A stretch of DNA of 64,000 nucleotides from BCD1 sp965230565 (GTDB lineage Bacteria; Bacteroidota; Bacteroidia; Chitinophagales; Saprospiraceae), in NCBI GenBank assembly GCA_965230565.1, contig CBDDLH010000005.1, positions 1-64,000 of the forward strand, in the 5' to 3' direction. The position numbers and the translations under genes are program-made. Positions 42,603 to 51,344 of this stretch are shown piece after piece (positions within the stretch are counted from its first letter, which is position 1; each line of letters opens with the position of its first letter). The notes beneath the pieces were generated by a model. The model made no database searches and had not been told where the DNA came from. It saw only the letters and a program-made list of their open reading frames with translations.

Positions 42603-44858
42603 TCATCGAATCAACGTTGCAAATCCTTTGAATTCATACTGCTGCCCCCGCGGACCTTTAAAGCTGGCCAGCACGACATACACTCCTGCCGGTGATGGTT
42701 TTCCGGTATTGAACTTAGTCCCATTCCAGCCCTGGAACGGGTCATTGGTTTCAAAAACCAGTTCTCCCCAGCGGTTCCAGATGGAAAACTGGAAGTTGGT
42801 GGCTCCCTCCAGGATACCTACACCACGGTATTCTTCATTGACAGAGTCATTATTTGGTGTAAAAGCATTAGGGAGAAAATACCTTACTTCAGGTTTGATG
42901 TCCAGGTATTGTATTAAAGTATCCTGACAGCCGCTGGCATGAGTGACGACCTGGGTGACCGCAACCACCCCGGTATCCTGATAAGTGTGAGTGGGGTTCC
43001 ATATGGATGAAAAACCGCCATCACCGAATGTCCAGTAAACACCGGCAGCGCCCATGGATTCATCACTAAAAGAGACCTCAGGTTCCAGGATGCTGATCTC
43101 TTCGGGATAAAAACTAAATCCGGCATCGGGAGAAGGTTCTATTTGAATCAAATCCGGAAAGGTTTCGCTGATGGTGCAACCAATGGGAGAAGTAATGGTA
43201 ACATCCACGGTGAAAATACCCGGTACCGTATAAGTATGCCATGGGCTGATTTCATCCCCGGTTGCTCCATCTCCGAAGTTCCATTCAATATCATAGGTGG
43301 TATCAATTGGGAAGGATAGGTTGTCGAAGAAAATATCTGCCGGTTCACACCCGAAAAAAGAATTGGGGGCTATGACAATCAGGGCCGGTGCCGGATAATA
43401 AGGAATGTTTTTGATAATTTGATCCTGGCATTGATTCGTGTCCCGGACGGTTAACCGAACCGGGATATCCCCGGGATCCATGTACACGTGCGACGGGTTT
43501 TGGGCAAGGCTGTAACCACCATCTCCGAATTCCCAGTTCCATCCGGTAAGGCAACAACTTCCGGTAGTCGATAAATCGGTAAAGGTGACCGGGCCCGCTA
43601 CGCAGGTATCATAATCAAAGGTGAAGTCGGCCTCGATCGCCGGGAATATATTTACCCGAATAAAGGCCGTATCCCCACATTCAGTTCCCGGGTTCAGCAT
43701 GAGCGTTCCGTTGTATTCTCCGATTCCGGGAAAGTTAATCGTTGGGCTCCATTGCGTTGAATTTACAGAAGATCCTCCGACATCAAAAGACCACTCCCAC
43801 TCGTCGATATATTGTTGCTGGTAACTTTGGTTAACAAAATTTATAACTGTTTCTCCACAGGAATTTATTAGGAATTCCTGGTCGGAGATTATCTCATCTT
43901 CCTCAATATCAGCCACTACCAGAGGATCACAACTAGCTACATTAAACTGAAAATCCCTGAATACGGTACTGATGAGTTGACCATCACGATATTCTTCTAC
44001 ACAAACCCCCACAACATATTGTCCGATGAGTTCCGGGGTTCCGGTAATAATTCCGGTTAGCGGATCAATCGAAATAACCGGGTTCCCACCCATTGGAGCC
44101 AGTGGGGTAAATGCCGGTGCATTGAAAAATACATCATCGTAAGGTGGTGGACAGGCGGGGTTTGGTGCCGCTCCTGCACAGGTCTGGTAATTGGCATTGT
44201 CCAGGAGGTTACCGCCGCCATCCAACGGGGAACAGAATTTGTACAATAAAAGATCTCCTTCCGGATCAGTGGCCGAGTGATCGTATACCAATGGTTGTCC
44301 GGCACAGATCACAATCGGAGGAAAAGTATTGAAAGTAGGGCTGTTATTACACGAAGCCTGGGCCTCAGGCGTGATCTCGATACTGTAAGTTGCACCCGTT
44401 TCGTCAGGGGCGATGATGTTATTGATGGTTTCGTTACGACAACATCTTTGGTAGGAAATATGATAACTTTCCACACTTTGGGGAAGGTTAACCGTAAAGG
44501 TGTAAACACCTTCCTGGACACATACATTTGGAGGGATAAGGCATGGGTAATCCGGCATTTCCACCAACGTTACGGGGCCAAGAGGTACATAGAGGCTCGC
44601 GTAAGTGGAATTTTGCGTCATATCCTCACAATCCTGATTTGTTCCACACCGATAGATGCCAATCGCAGCTTCCTGGTCAAAATAGGCACAGTTTTGACAG
44701 TTACAATCTCTATAGACCTTTAAGGTGAACTGGTAATTATCGTTGCCGAGACATTCATAGGTGATAACCCCACCAATGATGTGTCTGGACTGTGCTGTTG
44801 GAATGAGAAAAAGAAAGCCGAGCGCGAGTAGGAAAACCTTGGCAATTAATCGGATCAT
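42603..44858 (-). CDS. PKD-domain surface protein with gliding-motility-type T9SS C-terminal domain (paralog 2)
   Basis: 751 residues, collinear with paralog 1 from the signal peptide to the end (HIIGGVITYECLGNDNYQFT, VYRDCNCQNCAYFDQEAAIG, PKD repeats with NWEFGDGGYSLAQNPSHVY and YWTFGDGGFSSIWNPTHTY, C-terminal FLPNAFTPNNDSVNEEYRGV and FQFSIWNRWGELVFET). The order of domains is the same and most differences are substitutions, so the pair arose by duplication, and bioY now lies between them. The same cell-surface role is expected. The strand and spacing suggest independent transcription. Confidence 0.92.
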   Translation of the reverse strand: MIRLIAKVFLLALGFLFLIPTAQSRHIIGGVITYECLGNDNYQFTLKVYRDCNCQNCAYFDQEAAIGIYRCGTNQDCEDMTQNSTYASLYVPLGPVTLVEMPDYPCLIPPNVCVQEGVYTFTVNLPQSVESYHISYQRCCRNETINNIIAPDETGATYSIEITPEAQASCNNSPTFNTFPPIVICAGQPLVYDHSATDPEGDLLLYKFCSPLDGGGNLLDNANYQTCAGAAPNPACPPPYDDVFFNAPAFTPLAPMGGNPVISIDPLTGIITGTPELIGQYVVGVCVEEYRDGQLISTVFRDFQFNVASCDPLVVADIEEDEIISDQEFLINSCGETVINFVNQSYQQQYIDEWEWSFDVGGSSVNSTQWSPTINFPGIGEYNGTLMLNPGTECGDTAFIRVNIFPAIEADFTFDYDTCVAGPVTFTDLSTTGSCCLTGWNWEFGDGGYSLAQNPSHVYMDPGDIPVRLTVRDTNQCQDQIIKNIPYYPAPALIVIAPNSFFGCEPADIFFDNLSFPIDTTYDIEWNFGDGATGDEISPWHTYTVPGIFTVDVTITSPIGCTISETFPDLIQIEPSPDAGFSFYPEEISILEPEVSFSDESMGAAGVYWTFGDGGFSSIWNPTHTYQDTGVVAVTQVVTHASGCQDTLIQYLDIKPEVRYFLPNAFTPNNDSVNEEYRGVGILEGATNFQFSIWNRWGELVFETNDPFQGWNGTKFNTGKPSPAGVYVVLASFKGPRGQQYEFKGFATLIR

Positions 44859-45217
44859 GCTGTGTAGCTTTAATTTTAAGTTTAGTTTTCAAGCTTGAAC
44901 TTTTGGTTATCCTGACGGGGGAAGGGATGCCCAAAAGCAGACTGCCAACTAAAATAACGAATTTTATGGGATAAAGATGTGCATTTATCCGCTAACTTTT
45001 GAAAATCGCTGCGGGGCGACAAAATTAGTGATGAGGGAAAAGAGGTTTGATTTGGTTTGAAATTGTTTAACATCGTTTGATGTGGTTTCACATAAGTACA
45101 TGGATAGAACTTGAAAACCAAGGTAATTGAACTTTGAACAGCCTCTTTGCCATTTGTAATATCAAACAGCGAATAAAGTGAGCCTCAAACAATGTTAAAT
45201 CACAAAACAGTGAGTCC
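44859..45217. repeat. Gene-free region with a 10-bp periodic repeat
   Basis: At 45045-45094 five 10-bp units start with GTTT (GTTTGATTTG, GTTTGAAATT, GTTTAACATC, GTTTGATGTG, GTTTCACATA). Otherwise nothing recognisable; it holds the promoter of the PKD paralog and the 3' side of gatA. Confidence 0.55.
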
Positions 45218-46654
45218 TCAAATCTCCGGGAATTGGTTTACTTCTTTGGCGAAAGCCAGGAGTTTTTGTTCTTCAAATTTGTTGGCCATGAACTGTACAC
45301 CTAAAGCGAGACCATTAGGGTGTCGGCCGGCGGGGATGGAAATGGCGGGTAACCCTACCATGTTAGCCTGAACGGTAAATATATCTGCAAGGTAAACTTC
45401 AACCGGGTCGTCGATCTTTTCTCCGATTTTCCAGGCTGTGGAAGGAGCAGCAGGCATGAATATAAAATCGTAATTCTCCAGAATTTCGAGGGTTTTATCA
45501 TGGATCAGCCTGCGTACTTGCTGGGCTTTAGTATAATAGGCATCGTAATACCCCGAGCTTAATACAAAGGTGCCGAGCATGATCCTTCTTTTGACTTCAG
45601 TCCCAAAACCTTCTGTACGGGATTGTTTGTAGGTTTCCAATAAGTCGTTTGGATGATCACTACGGTAACCATAGCGGATTCCGTCGTAACGGGCGAGATT
45701 AGAACTCGCTTCAGCTGTGGTAAGTACATAATAAGCCGGGATTATATAGTCCAGATATTCGAAATCAACAGCCTCTACGGTATGGCCTTTGTCCCGTAAC
45801 TGGAAAAACATTCTGGCGGAAGCTTTGCGCATTTCCGGGTCGAGGCTTTCGTGGTCCAGGGCTGAAGTAAAATAGGCGATTTTTGCTTTGCCCTTAAAAT
45901 TGAGATTTCGGGAATAAGCCGGTACTGGTTTTTGGCTGGCAGTACTGTCGTAATCATCAGCGCCAGCCATTATTTCGAGCATCAAGGCTGTATCCTCCAC
46001 ACTATGTGAAAGTACACCGATCTGATCAAAAGAAGAACCATAGGCCAACAGACCATGTCTGGAAATCCTTCCGTAAGTCGGTTTCATACCGATAATCCCA
46101 CAAAATGCTGCTGGTTGTCTGACAGATCCCCCGGTATCGGTACCCAAAGAGGCCAGGCAGGTATCTGCCTGTACAGAAACAGCAGAGCCACCAGATGATC
46201 CTCCGGGTACCCGGGCGGGATTATCTGCATTGAGGGTTGGGCTATAATGGGAGTTTTCCGTAGAGGAGCCCATGCCAAATTCATCGCAATTCACCCGGCC
46301 AATGATGACGGCGTCCTCTTCCAACAAACGCTCAATAGCTGTTGCGGAAAAAAGAGAAGTAAAACCTGACAGAATTTTAGAGCCACCGGTAACCTGATGG
46401 TTTTTGTAACACAAAACATCCTTTATGGAAATGACCAAACCGTAGAGCCTGCCAACACTCTCGCGGTTTTCCCGGTATCTTCGGTCCATTTCACGGGCAC
46501 GCTCCAAAGCTTCTTCGGCAAAGACTTCAATGTAAATATTGAGGTATTCCGTTGCTTCAATTTGAGATAGATAATACCTTACCACCCCTTCACATGAGGT
46601 GAGCCCAAATTGAATTTCAGCCTGGATAGCTTCTAAAGAATGGTATTTCGACAC
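45218..46654 (-). CDS. gatA: Asp-tRNA(Asn)/Glu-tRNA(Gln) amidotransferase subunit A
   Basis: 478 residues, normal for GatA. The amidase triad is present: Lys in VISIKDVLC near 75, the cis-Ser in PGGSSGGSA near 150, and the nucleophile Ser in LGTDTGGSVRQPAAF near 175. It then has GMKPTYGRISRHGLLAYGSS, specific for GatA rather than generic amidases. In the GatCAB complex it releases ammonia from glutamine or asparagine to amidate misacylated tRNA. GatB and GatC genes are not in the window, so the subunits are encoded apart, as is common in this phylum. Confidence 0.95.
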   Translation of the reverse strand: MSKYHSLEAIQAEIQFGLTSCEGVVRYYLSQIEATEYLNIYIEVFAEEALERAREMDRRYRENRESVGRLYGLVISIKDVLCYKNHQVTGGSKILSGFTSLFSATAIERLLEEDAVIIGRVNCDEFGMGSSTENSHYSPTLNADNPARVPGGSSGGSAVSVQADTCLASLGTDTGGSVRQPAAFCGIIGMKPTYGRISRHGLLAYGSSFDQIGVLSHSVEDTALMLEIMAGADDYDSTASQKPVPAYSRNLNFKGKAKIAYFTSALDHESLDPEMRKASARMFFQLRDKGHTVEAVDFEYLDYIIPAYYVLTTAEASSNLARYDGIRYGYRSDHPNDLLETYKQSRTEGFGTEVKRRIMLGTFVLSSGYYDAYYTKAQQVRRLIHDKTLEILENYDFIFMPAAPSTAWKIGEKIDDPVEVYLADIFTVQANMVGLPAISIPAGRHPNGLALGVQFMANKFEEQKLLAFAKEVNQFPEI

Positions 46655-46708
46655 GATGTTTGTATTAATTGTGCCGTAAAGTTAATTTTTTTTCCGTTGC
46701 CGGATAGT

Positions 46709-46843
46709 CTATTCTTCTGCGTTATCCTCGTTGTTTCCTCTTTTTCTAAAGGCTATAATAAGTAAAACAATAGGTAAACCGACCAATACAAGGGTCATAG
46801 CTATCATCATAGCGTTTGCCTCGAACCAATTGACTAAAAACAT
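46709..46843 (-). CDS. 44-residue single-pass membrane protein
   Basis: A short frame of 44 codons: MFLVNWFEANAMMIAMTLVL, then VGLPIVLLIIAFRKRGNNED and a short acidic end. One membrane helix (about 10-33) is followed by a basic stop-transfer (RKR) and an acidic tail, so the C-terminus should be cytoplasmic. The start is an ATG, and 54 bp separate its stop from the gatA start in the same direction, so gatA may be co-transcribed. The family is not recognised. A gene of this size is easily missed by automatic annotation. Confidence 0.65.
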   Translation of the reverse strand: MFLVNWFEANAMMIAMTLVLVGLPIVLLIIAFRKRGNNEDNAEE

Positions 46844-47164
46844 ATGCTTGGGTTTTAAATGAATAAAATCAGTCGCATTTTACAAATCAGCATAAAGGAA
46901 AAAAATGATATCTGTCAATAACAGGGGTGATTATTGTTCTTGCTCGTCTGCTGGATTTTATGTAATAGGTAATTTTGTTTGTTTTATTATTTTTTGTTTT
47001 TATTAAACAATTTTTTTGGTTGAAATTCAATAAATTTGAGTTTTTTCTCTTAAAAAAAAGGGAAAAAGCTTGCTTTTATCAGATAAATATGTTTAACTTT
47101 ACATTGCAATAATTAAACAAAACTATTTTTAGTTAATTTGTGAAAAAAGACATAAACGCTTAAT
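46844..47164. other. Gene-free AT-rich region upstream of folE
   Basis: Long T/A tracts dominate. TAAATTTG at 47031-47038 is a perfect match to the Bacteroidota -7 box, but no TTTG sits at the usual 19-21 bp distance, so the promoter is not proven. The minus-strand small membrane protein gene starts at its left edge. Confidence 0.4.
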
Positions 47165-47857
47165 ATGACAGTTATTCCGATAAAAGAAAGAGCCATAGTG
47201 CAGCAACATACGGCCGAAGATATAGGAGATAATCATTTTTTTACAGGCCTGGAAACTCCAATGAAGAAAGATGCTTTCCGATTAACCGATGAAGAAAAGA
47301 AAACTGAAATTGCCCGACTTTTTTCAAAAATAATGGATACCCTGGGGCTTGATCTTACAGATGATTCACTCAAGGGAACTCCTCAAAGGGTTGCCAAAAT
47401 GTATGTAGAGGAGATTTTTTCAGGTTTGAATCCTGAAAATAAACCTGCCGTTACCCTTTTTGACAACCATTACCAGTACAAACAGATGCTGGTTGAAAAA
47501 AACATCTCATTTTATTCCAATTGTGAACACCATTTTGTGCCGATCTTCGGTAAAGCTCATGTAGCTTATATTTCTTCGGGAAAAGTCATCGGACTTTCCA
47601 AACTCAATCGGATTGTGCAATATTATGCTAAAAGACCTCAGGTGCAGGAAAGGCTGACCAATCAGATTGCAGCGGAATTGCGAACGGCTTTAAATACTGA
47701 AGACGTTGCGGTTATCCTGGATGCAAAGCACTTATGCGTATCTTCAAGAGGCGTTCAGGATGATACCTCCACGACAATTACTACTTATTATGGCGGGAAA
47801 TTTAAAGATCCGCAAACAATGGCGGAACTTCAGCATTATATTAAAACCAATAAATAA
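47165..47857 (+). CDS. folE: GTP cyclohydrolase I
   Basis: 230 residues. Zinc- and substrate-binding motifs are visible: FYSNCEHHFVPIFGKAHVAY near 115-135 (zinc Cys and the catalytic His), IGLSKLNRIVQYYAKRPQVQ near 143-163, and LDAKHLCVSSRGVQDDTST near 190 (second zinc Cys). The N-terminal ~40 residues are a variable extension. The enzyme makes 7,8-dihydroneopterin triphosphate from GTP, the first step of folate and tetrahydrobiopterin synthesis. A glutathione peroxidase gene starts 9 bp downstream, so the two share a transcript. Confidence 0.96.
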   Translation: MTVIPIKERAIVQQHTAEDIGDNHFFTGLETPMKKDAFRLTDEEKKTEIARLFSKIMDTLGLDLTDDSLKGTPQRVAKMYVEEIFSGLNPENKPAVTLFDNHYQYKQMLVEKNISFYSNCEHHFVPIFGKAHVAYISSGKVIGLSKLNRIVQYYAKRPQVQERLTNQIAAELRTALNTEDVAVILDAKHLCVSSRGVQDDTSTTITTYYGGKFKDPQTMAELQHYIKTNK

Positions 47858-47866
47858 CTATCAATC

Positions 47867-48448
47867 ATGCTGAATTGGAAAATTACAGGACTTCTTACAC
47901 TAAAAATTATTGTATTAATGAGTTTACTAAATAATATCCTGGGACGTGACACTAATCCAAAAAATGTTCCTCCCGTCACCTCAATTTATGAGATCGAAAT
48001 TAACAGTCTCACCGGAGAACCAATTAACCTGGCAGATTTCAAAGGAAAAAAGATCCTTTTCGTGAACGTAGCTTCGAAATGTGGGTTCACTCCTCAATAT
48101 GCAGGGCTGCAGGAACTATATGATAAGCATAAGGATAACCTGATGATCATCGGAGTGCCTTGTAACCAATTTGGTTCCCAGGAACCCGGAACAGCTGATC
48201 AAATTCAGGAATTCTGCTCCGTAAATTATGGCGTTACTTTCCTCATAACCGAAAAGGTTGATGTTAAAGGTGAAAACCAACACCCTCTGTATGCCTGGCT
48301 TACGGACAAAGGGCAAAATGGAGTCAAAAGTAGTTCTGTTAAATGGAACTTTCAGAAATACCTCGTTGGCGAAGAGGGGCAGTACATTGATTACTGGACG
48401 AGTATGACCAAGCCGATGAGTGACAAGATTACTAAACATTTGCAATAA
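47867..48448 (+). CDS. Glutathione peroxidase-family thiol peroxidase
   Basis: 193 residues with a hydrophobic N-terminus (LLTLKIIVLMSLLNNILG) that may be a signal or anchor. The peroxidase core has the peroxidatic Cys in NVASKCGFTPQYAG near 74, the Gln in GVPCNQFGSQEP near 108 and the Trp in VKWNFQKYLV near 165. Cys rather than selenocysteine is used, as in most bacterial members, which often take electrons from thioredoxin. It probably reduces lipid or other peroxides in the envelope. It is transcribed with folE; the functional link is not obvious. Confidence 0.93.
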   Translation: MLNWKITGLLTLKIIVLMSLLNNILGRDTNPKNVPPVTSIYEIEINSLTGEPINLADFKGKKILFVNVASKCGFTPQYAGLQELYDKHKDNLMIIGVPCNQFGSQEPGTADQIQEFCSVNYGVTFLITEKVDVKGENQHPLYAWLTDKGQNGVKSSSVKWNFQKYLVGEEGQYIDYWTSMTKPMSDKITKHLQ

Positions 48449-48810
48449 GCTATGTAAAAAGGGATTCCGGAAAGCTGGAAACCTCCTAACTTCTGATACG
48501 ACTTTACGTTTGGGTAACTCAAACAAATAAACATAATAATAGATACTTAAGTCCGCAAGCGTTCTTTCTCTTGTTATAAACCCAGACCATTTAAATTAGG
48601 AGAAGTTTTGTTTTTTTTCATATTTATACGAATCGCTTTTTGCCCTATTAAATTTTGGTCAAAAAACTGTTTCGCAATGGTATTTTCCTGGTGTTATCAG
48701 TTAAATACACGTGCTGACTTTGCGAAGATAAATCAGTGGAACACAGGGTGAAATTCGAAAAAAGCCACATGACCGGGATACCGGCACTGTGGCTTTCGTT
48801 TTTTTAGCTA
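48449..48810. other. Gene-free region ending in a terminator
   Basis: AT-rich and without a credible frame. Its right end holds the hairpin AAAGCCACA/TGTGGCTTT (48761-48796) with an A-run on the left and a T-run on the right, a bidirectional terminator between the glutathione peroxidase gene and the convergent CotH gene. Confidence 0.65.
48761..48805. terminator. Bidirectional intrinsic terminator
   Basis: Nine-bp stem AAAGCCACA/TGTGGCTTT with an inner CCGG/CCGG pairing, flanked by an A-run on one side and seven Ts on the other. Confidence 0.85.
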
Positions 48811-51015
48811 TTACCTGATAAGAATTATTTTTCCAGTGCTGCTTTTATTTTGCCCATCCGAAGACTTTAGATTCACGAAATATATGCCTTCTGCAGTAGA
48901 GGGGAGAAAGTTGACAGGTAATTTTTCCGTAAAGGGTGCCTGAAGTTTTTGCTCATAAACTACTTTTCCACTCAGGTCGCTGATGATGAGGGTCAAATCA
49001 TTTTCCCAGTTTTCCTGTTTTGTCATATCGATCCAGAACTGACCATTCGAAGGGTTGGGAGTGATCGTCAATGAAATATCCTCTGAAACGAGATCTTCAG
49101 TTGAGGTCGTCAGGAAAGATTCACAATCAACTTCAATGGGGTTGATCATCCCGTCCATCCAACCTAATCGGTTTACGGTCCATAGTTTAAGCTGTATGAT
49201 CTCTTCTTCGTACGTTTCAGGGTAGGGCCAGGGATTTGGCCAAACATAACTGCCGAGGGTTGGCCAGCGGGTGAAATTACGTTGTGCAGGAAGCTCGAGT
49301 TCCGTAGCCATGGAGTCAATGAAGTTGAGTAGATAACCGGTACTCAGGGTGGTTTGTCTTAGTTCGCTCCAACGGCATTTGAGGGTTTTAAGAAAAAGAC
49401 TGTCTGTAAGCATATTTTCCCACCAAAATGGGTTGCCATTGCCACAGTATTCTTCGTACATCCATCCCGTATAAGCATTGCCATTGCAATAATCACCATT
49501 GCCAAAGGAAAGGTTGAAATCCCATAGGGGACCAGCTACAATTTTACTGTTTTTGTCTTTATAGAAATAGGTACTCAATCGGTATGCATCCAGATTGCGG
49601 CCTACTTCATTGACGATAAAATTATCAACAAAGGTGCCGAGCTCGATGTAGTCTGTGTAATGTTTTCCCTGGTTGTTGATAAAATCAGGGTTATTGGACA
49701 TGGCTTGTTCGAAATCATCTACATAAGTCTGGATGTAGGTTTCTTGTTCAGGCTGAATACTATCCGGATCCGGATACCGGTATTGAAACCGAATGGGTAT
49801 CCACCAGGCACTGACTACACCAAAATTGGATTCCCAGCCTGGGTGGTTACCTTTATCAATACGAAATAAATACCCTCCTGTAAGTTCTTCACCTTCAATA
49901 TCTGTTGTTTTCAGTTTGGCAATATCAACCCTGTTTTTGTCACGCTTGATTTTTTCCATAATCACATAAACACCCTTGTAATCATCGTTGATGAATACTT
50001 CGCACATGCGCGTACGACTATGGTAGCCTCCCATTTCATTGCCTATTTTCATGGTAAGCACATTGCGTAGAAGTGTTTTGTCGGAATATGGGCCGTAGAG
50101 TATCCAGTCTTCCTCCTCCGGAAAGTTGAGAAAGGCTGCGTCAAGGTCTTGACCATCGGCATCCGAGGTTTCTACGGCATATGATTTTTTATCAAAAGAT
50201 TGGGAGGATTCCCCTCGGATTTCCACTTTGGCAAAACCACTGTATTCGTTCCAGGGGTCATTAATGTGATTCATTTGTCCGGGACCATTATAGATGATAC
50301 CCAATTCGCATAGGACATCAGGCTCATCCACGATTGCCTGGCCATTGGTGTTGATGATGACGATTGGCAGAGAAGAAGAACTGATGTCTACAGGAGCTTC
50401 AAACCAATAGGGCGGGTCTGTGTAAGTAAAAGAATCATCATTTATTCCAACTGAAAAGAAGGGCCTAATGGTCAAATCGGAAGAAGTCGATCCGACATTA
50501 TGAACCTGAACAGCCAAAACATTTTCCCCTTCCTCGAGTAAGTCAAAAAGCATTGTGCCTGATAAATTGAACCTGTCAGGAGTCCCACCATTATAGATTT
50601 GTGCTTCGTGGTCAACAATTGTAGTGGTGAGATAACCGGGAGGATTTCCTTCAATATTGGCCCGGGCAATTTCCACTCCATTGAGGTAGGCTACAAAACC
50701 ATCATCGTAATCTACATCAAGTATTGCAGATTCTATTTTGGAAATATCTTCAATAGTGAAAGTGCGTCGAATGTACAAGGAAATTGTTGTTGGAACAATG
50801 GTATTATCGTCTCCGTCACTGTAGCCGAAGCCACCCTGCCCTTCGAACCAGTCATCGTCATTAAAGTCAGGATTCTTCCAGTCAGCTGTTGGAGAGGACA
50901 GGCCTACGTGGTATTTCCAAAGGTCTTCATCCTGCACAACCGTTTCCCAATGATCGATCTGGGCACTGAGTGGTATAGAAAGTAAAAGAAGTAATAGCAA
51001 AAGCGCTGGTCTCAT
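48811..51015 (-). CDS. CotH-family protein with T9SS sorting domain
   Basis: 734 residues with a signal peptide (LLLLLLLSIPLSAQ). Residues ~20-210 are a beta-rich N-terminal domain (WETVVQDEDLWKYHV). The CotH kinase-like domain covers about 215-600: DWILYGPYSDKTLLRNVLTM, then GVYVIMEKIKRDKNRVDIAK and a metal-site segment GPLWDFNLSFGNGDY. The last ~90 residues are a type A T9SS domain (SLTITPNPSNGQFWIDM ... GIYFVNLKSSDGQNKSS). CotH proteins are atypical protein kinases; in Bacillus CotH phosphorylates spore coat proteins. Here the protein should be secreted and its target is unknown. Confidence 0.9.
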   Translation of the reverse strand: MRPALLLLLLLLSIPLSAQIDHWETVVQDEDLWKYHVGLSSPTADWKNPDFNDDDWFEGQGGFGYSDGDDNTIVPTTISLYIRRTFTIEDISKIESAILDVDYDDGFVAYLNGVEIARANIEGNPPGYLTTTIVDHEAQIYNGGTPDRFNLSGTMLFDLLEEGENVLAVQVHNVGSTSSDLTIRPFFSVGINDDSFTYTDPPYWFEAPVDISSSSLPIVIINTNGQAIVDEPDVLCELGIIYNGPGQMNHINDPWNEYSGFAKVEIRGESSQSFDKKSYAVETSDADGQDLDAAFLNFPEEEDWILYGPYSDKTLLRNVLTMKIGNEMGGYHSRTRMCEVFINDDYKGVYVIMEKIKRDKNRVDIAKLKTTDIEGEELTGGYLFRIDKGNHPGWESNFGVVSAWWIPIRFQYRYPDPDSIQPEQETYIQTYVDDFEQAMSNNPDFINNQGKHYTDYIELGTFVDNFIVNEVGRNLDAYRLSTYFYKDKNSKIVAGPLWDFNLSFGNGDYCNGNAYTGWMYEEYCGNGNPFWWENMLTDSLFLKTLKCRWSELRQTTLSTGYLLNFIDSMATELELPAQRNFTRWPTLGSYVWPNPWPYPETYEEEIIQLKLWTVNRLGWMDGMINPIEVDCESFLTTSTEDLVSEDISLTITPNPSNGQFWIDMTKQENWENDLTLIISDLSGKVVYEQKLQAPFTEKLPVNFLPSTAEGIYFVNLKSSDGQNKSSTGKIILIR

Positions 51016-51344
51016 AGCAGAAAACTAATGATGGGTGAATGTAAGCGTGATTTGAGGTCGATTACAAAGTTAAATTATTTTACTCAAGAATCTAAACCTG
51101 TCTGCTGCCGCAACGCCAGGCAGGCTCCTCCGTCAAACAGCAAGATTTTCAGGCAGCCGCCACCTAAGTACACGTGTACGTTGAAAAAAGCTTTAGATTA
51201 CGACTTAAGTAAAACTTGAGAAGCCGTAAATGTTAAAGCTCATATTTCAGGTATTAAATCTATACTCATCAATAACAACCAGTAACCAGCAACCAGCAAC
51301 CAGCATTAATTCTTAGCCAAAAATGGAGTTGAATCGTCAAATAA
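51016..51344. repeat. Gene-free region with a 58-bp interspersed repeat and heptads
   Basis: 51125-51182 is repeated at 62973-63030 with six mismatches in 58 bp and no gaps; both contain the palindrome-like TACACGTGTA region. AACCAGT/AACCAGC heptads follow at 51273-51306. Confidence 0.75.
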
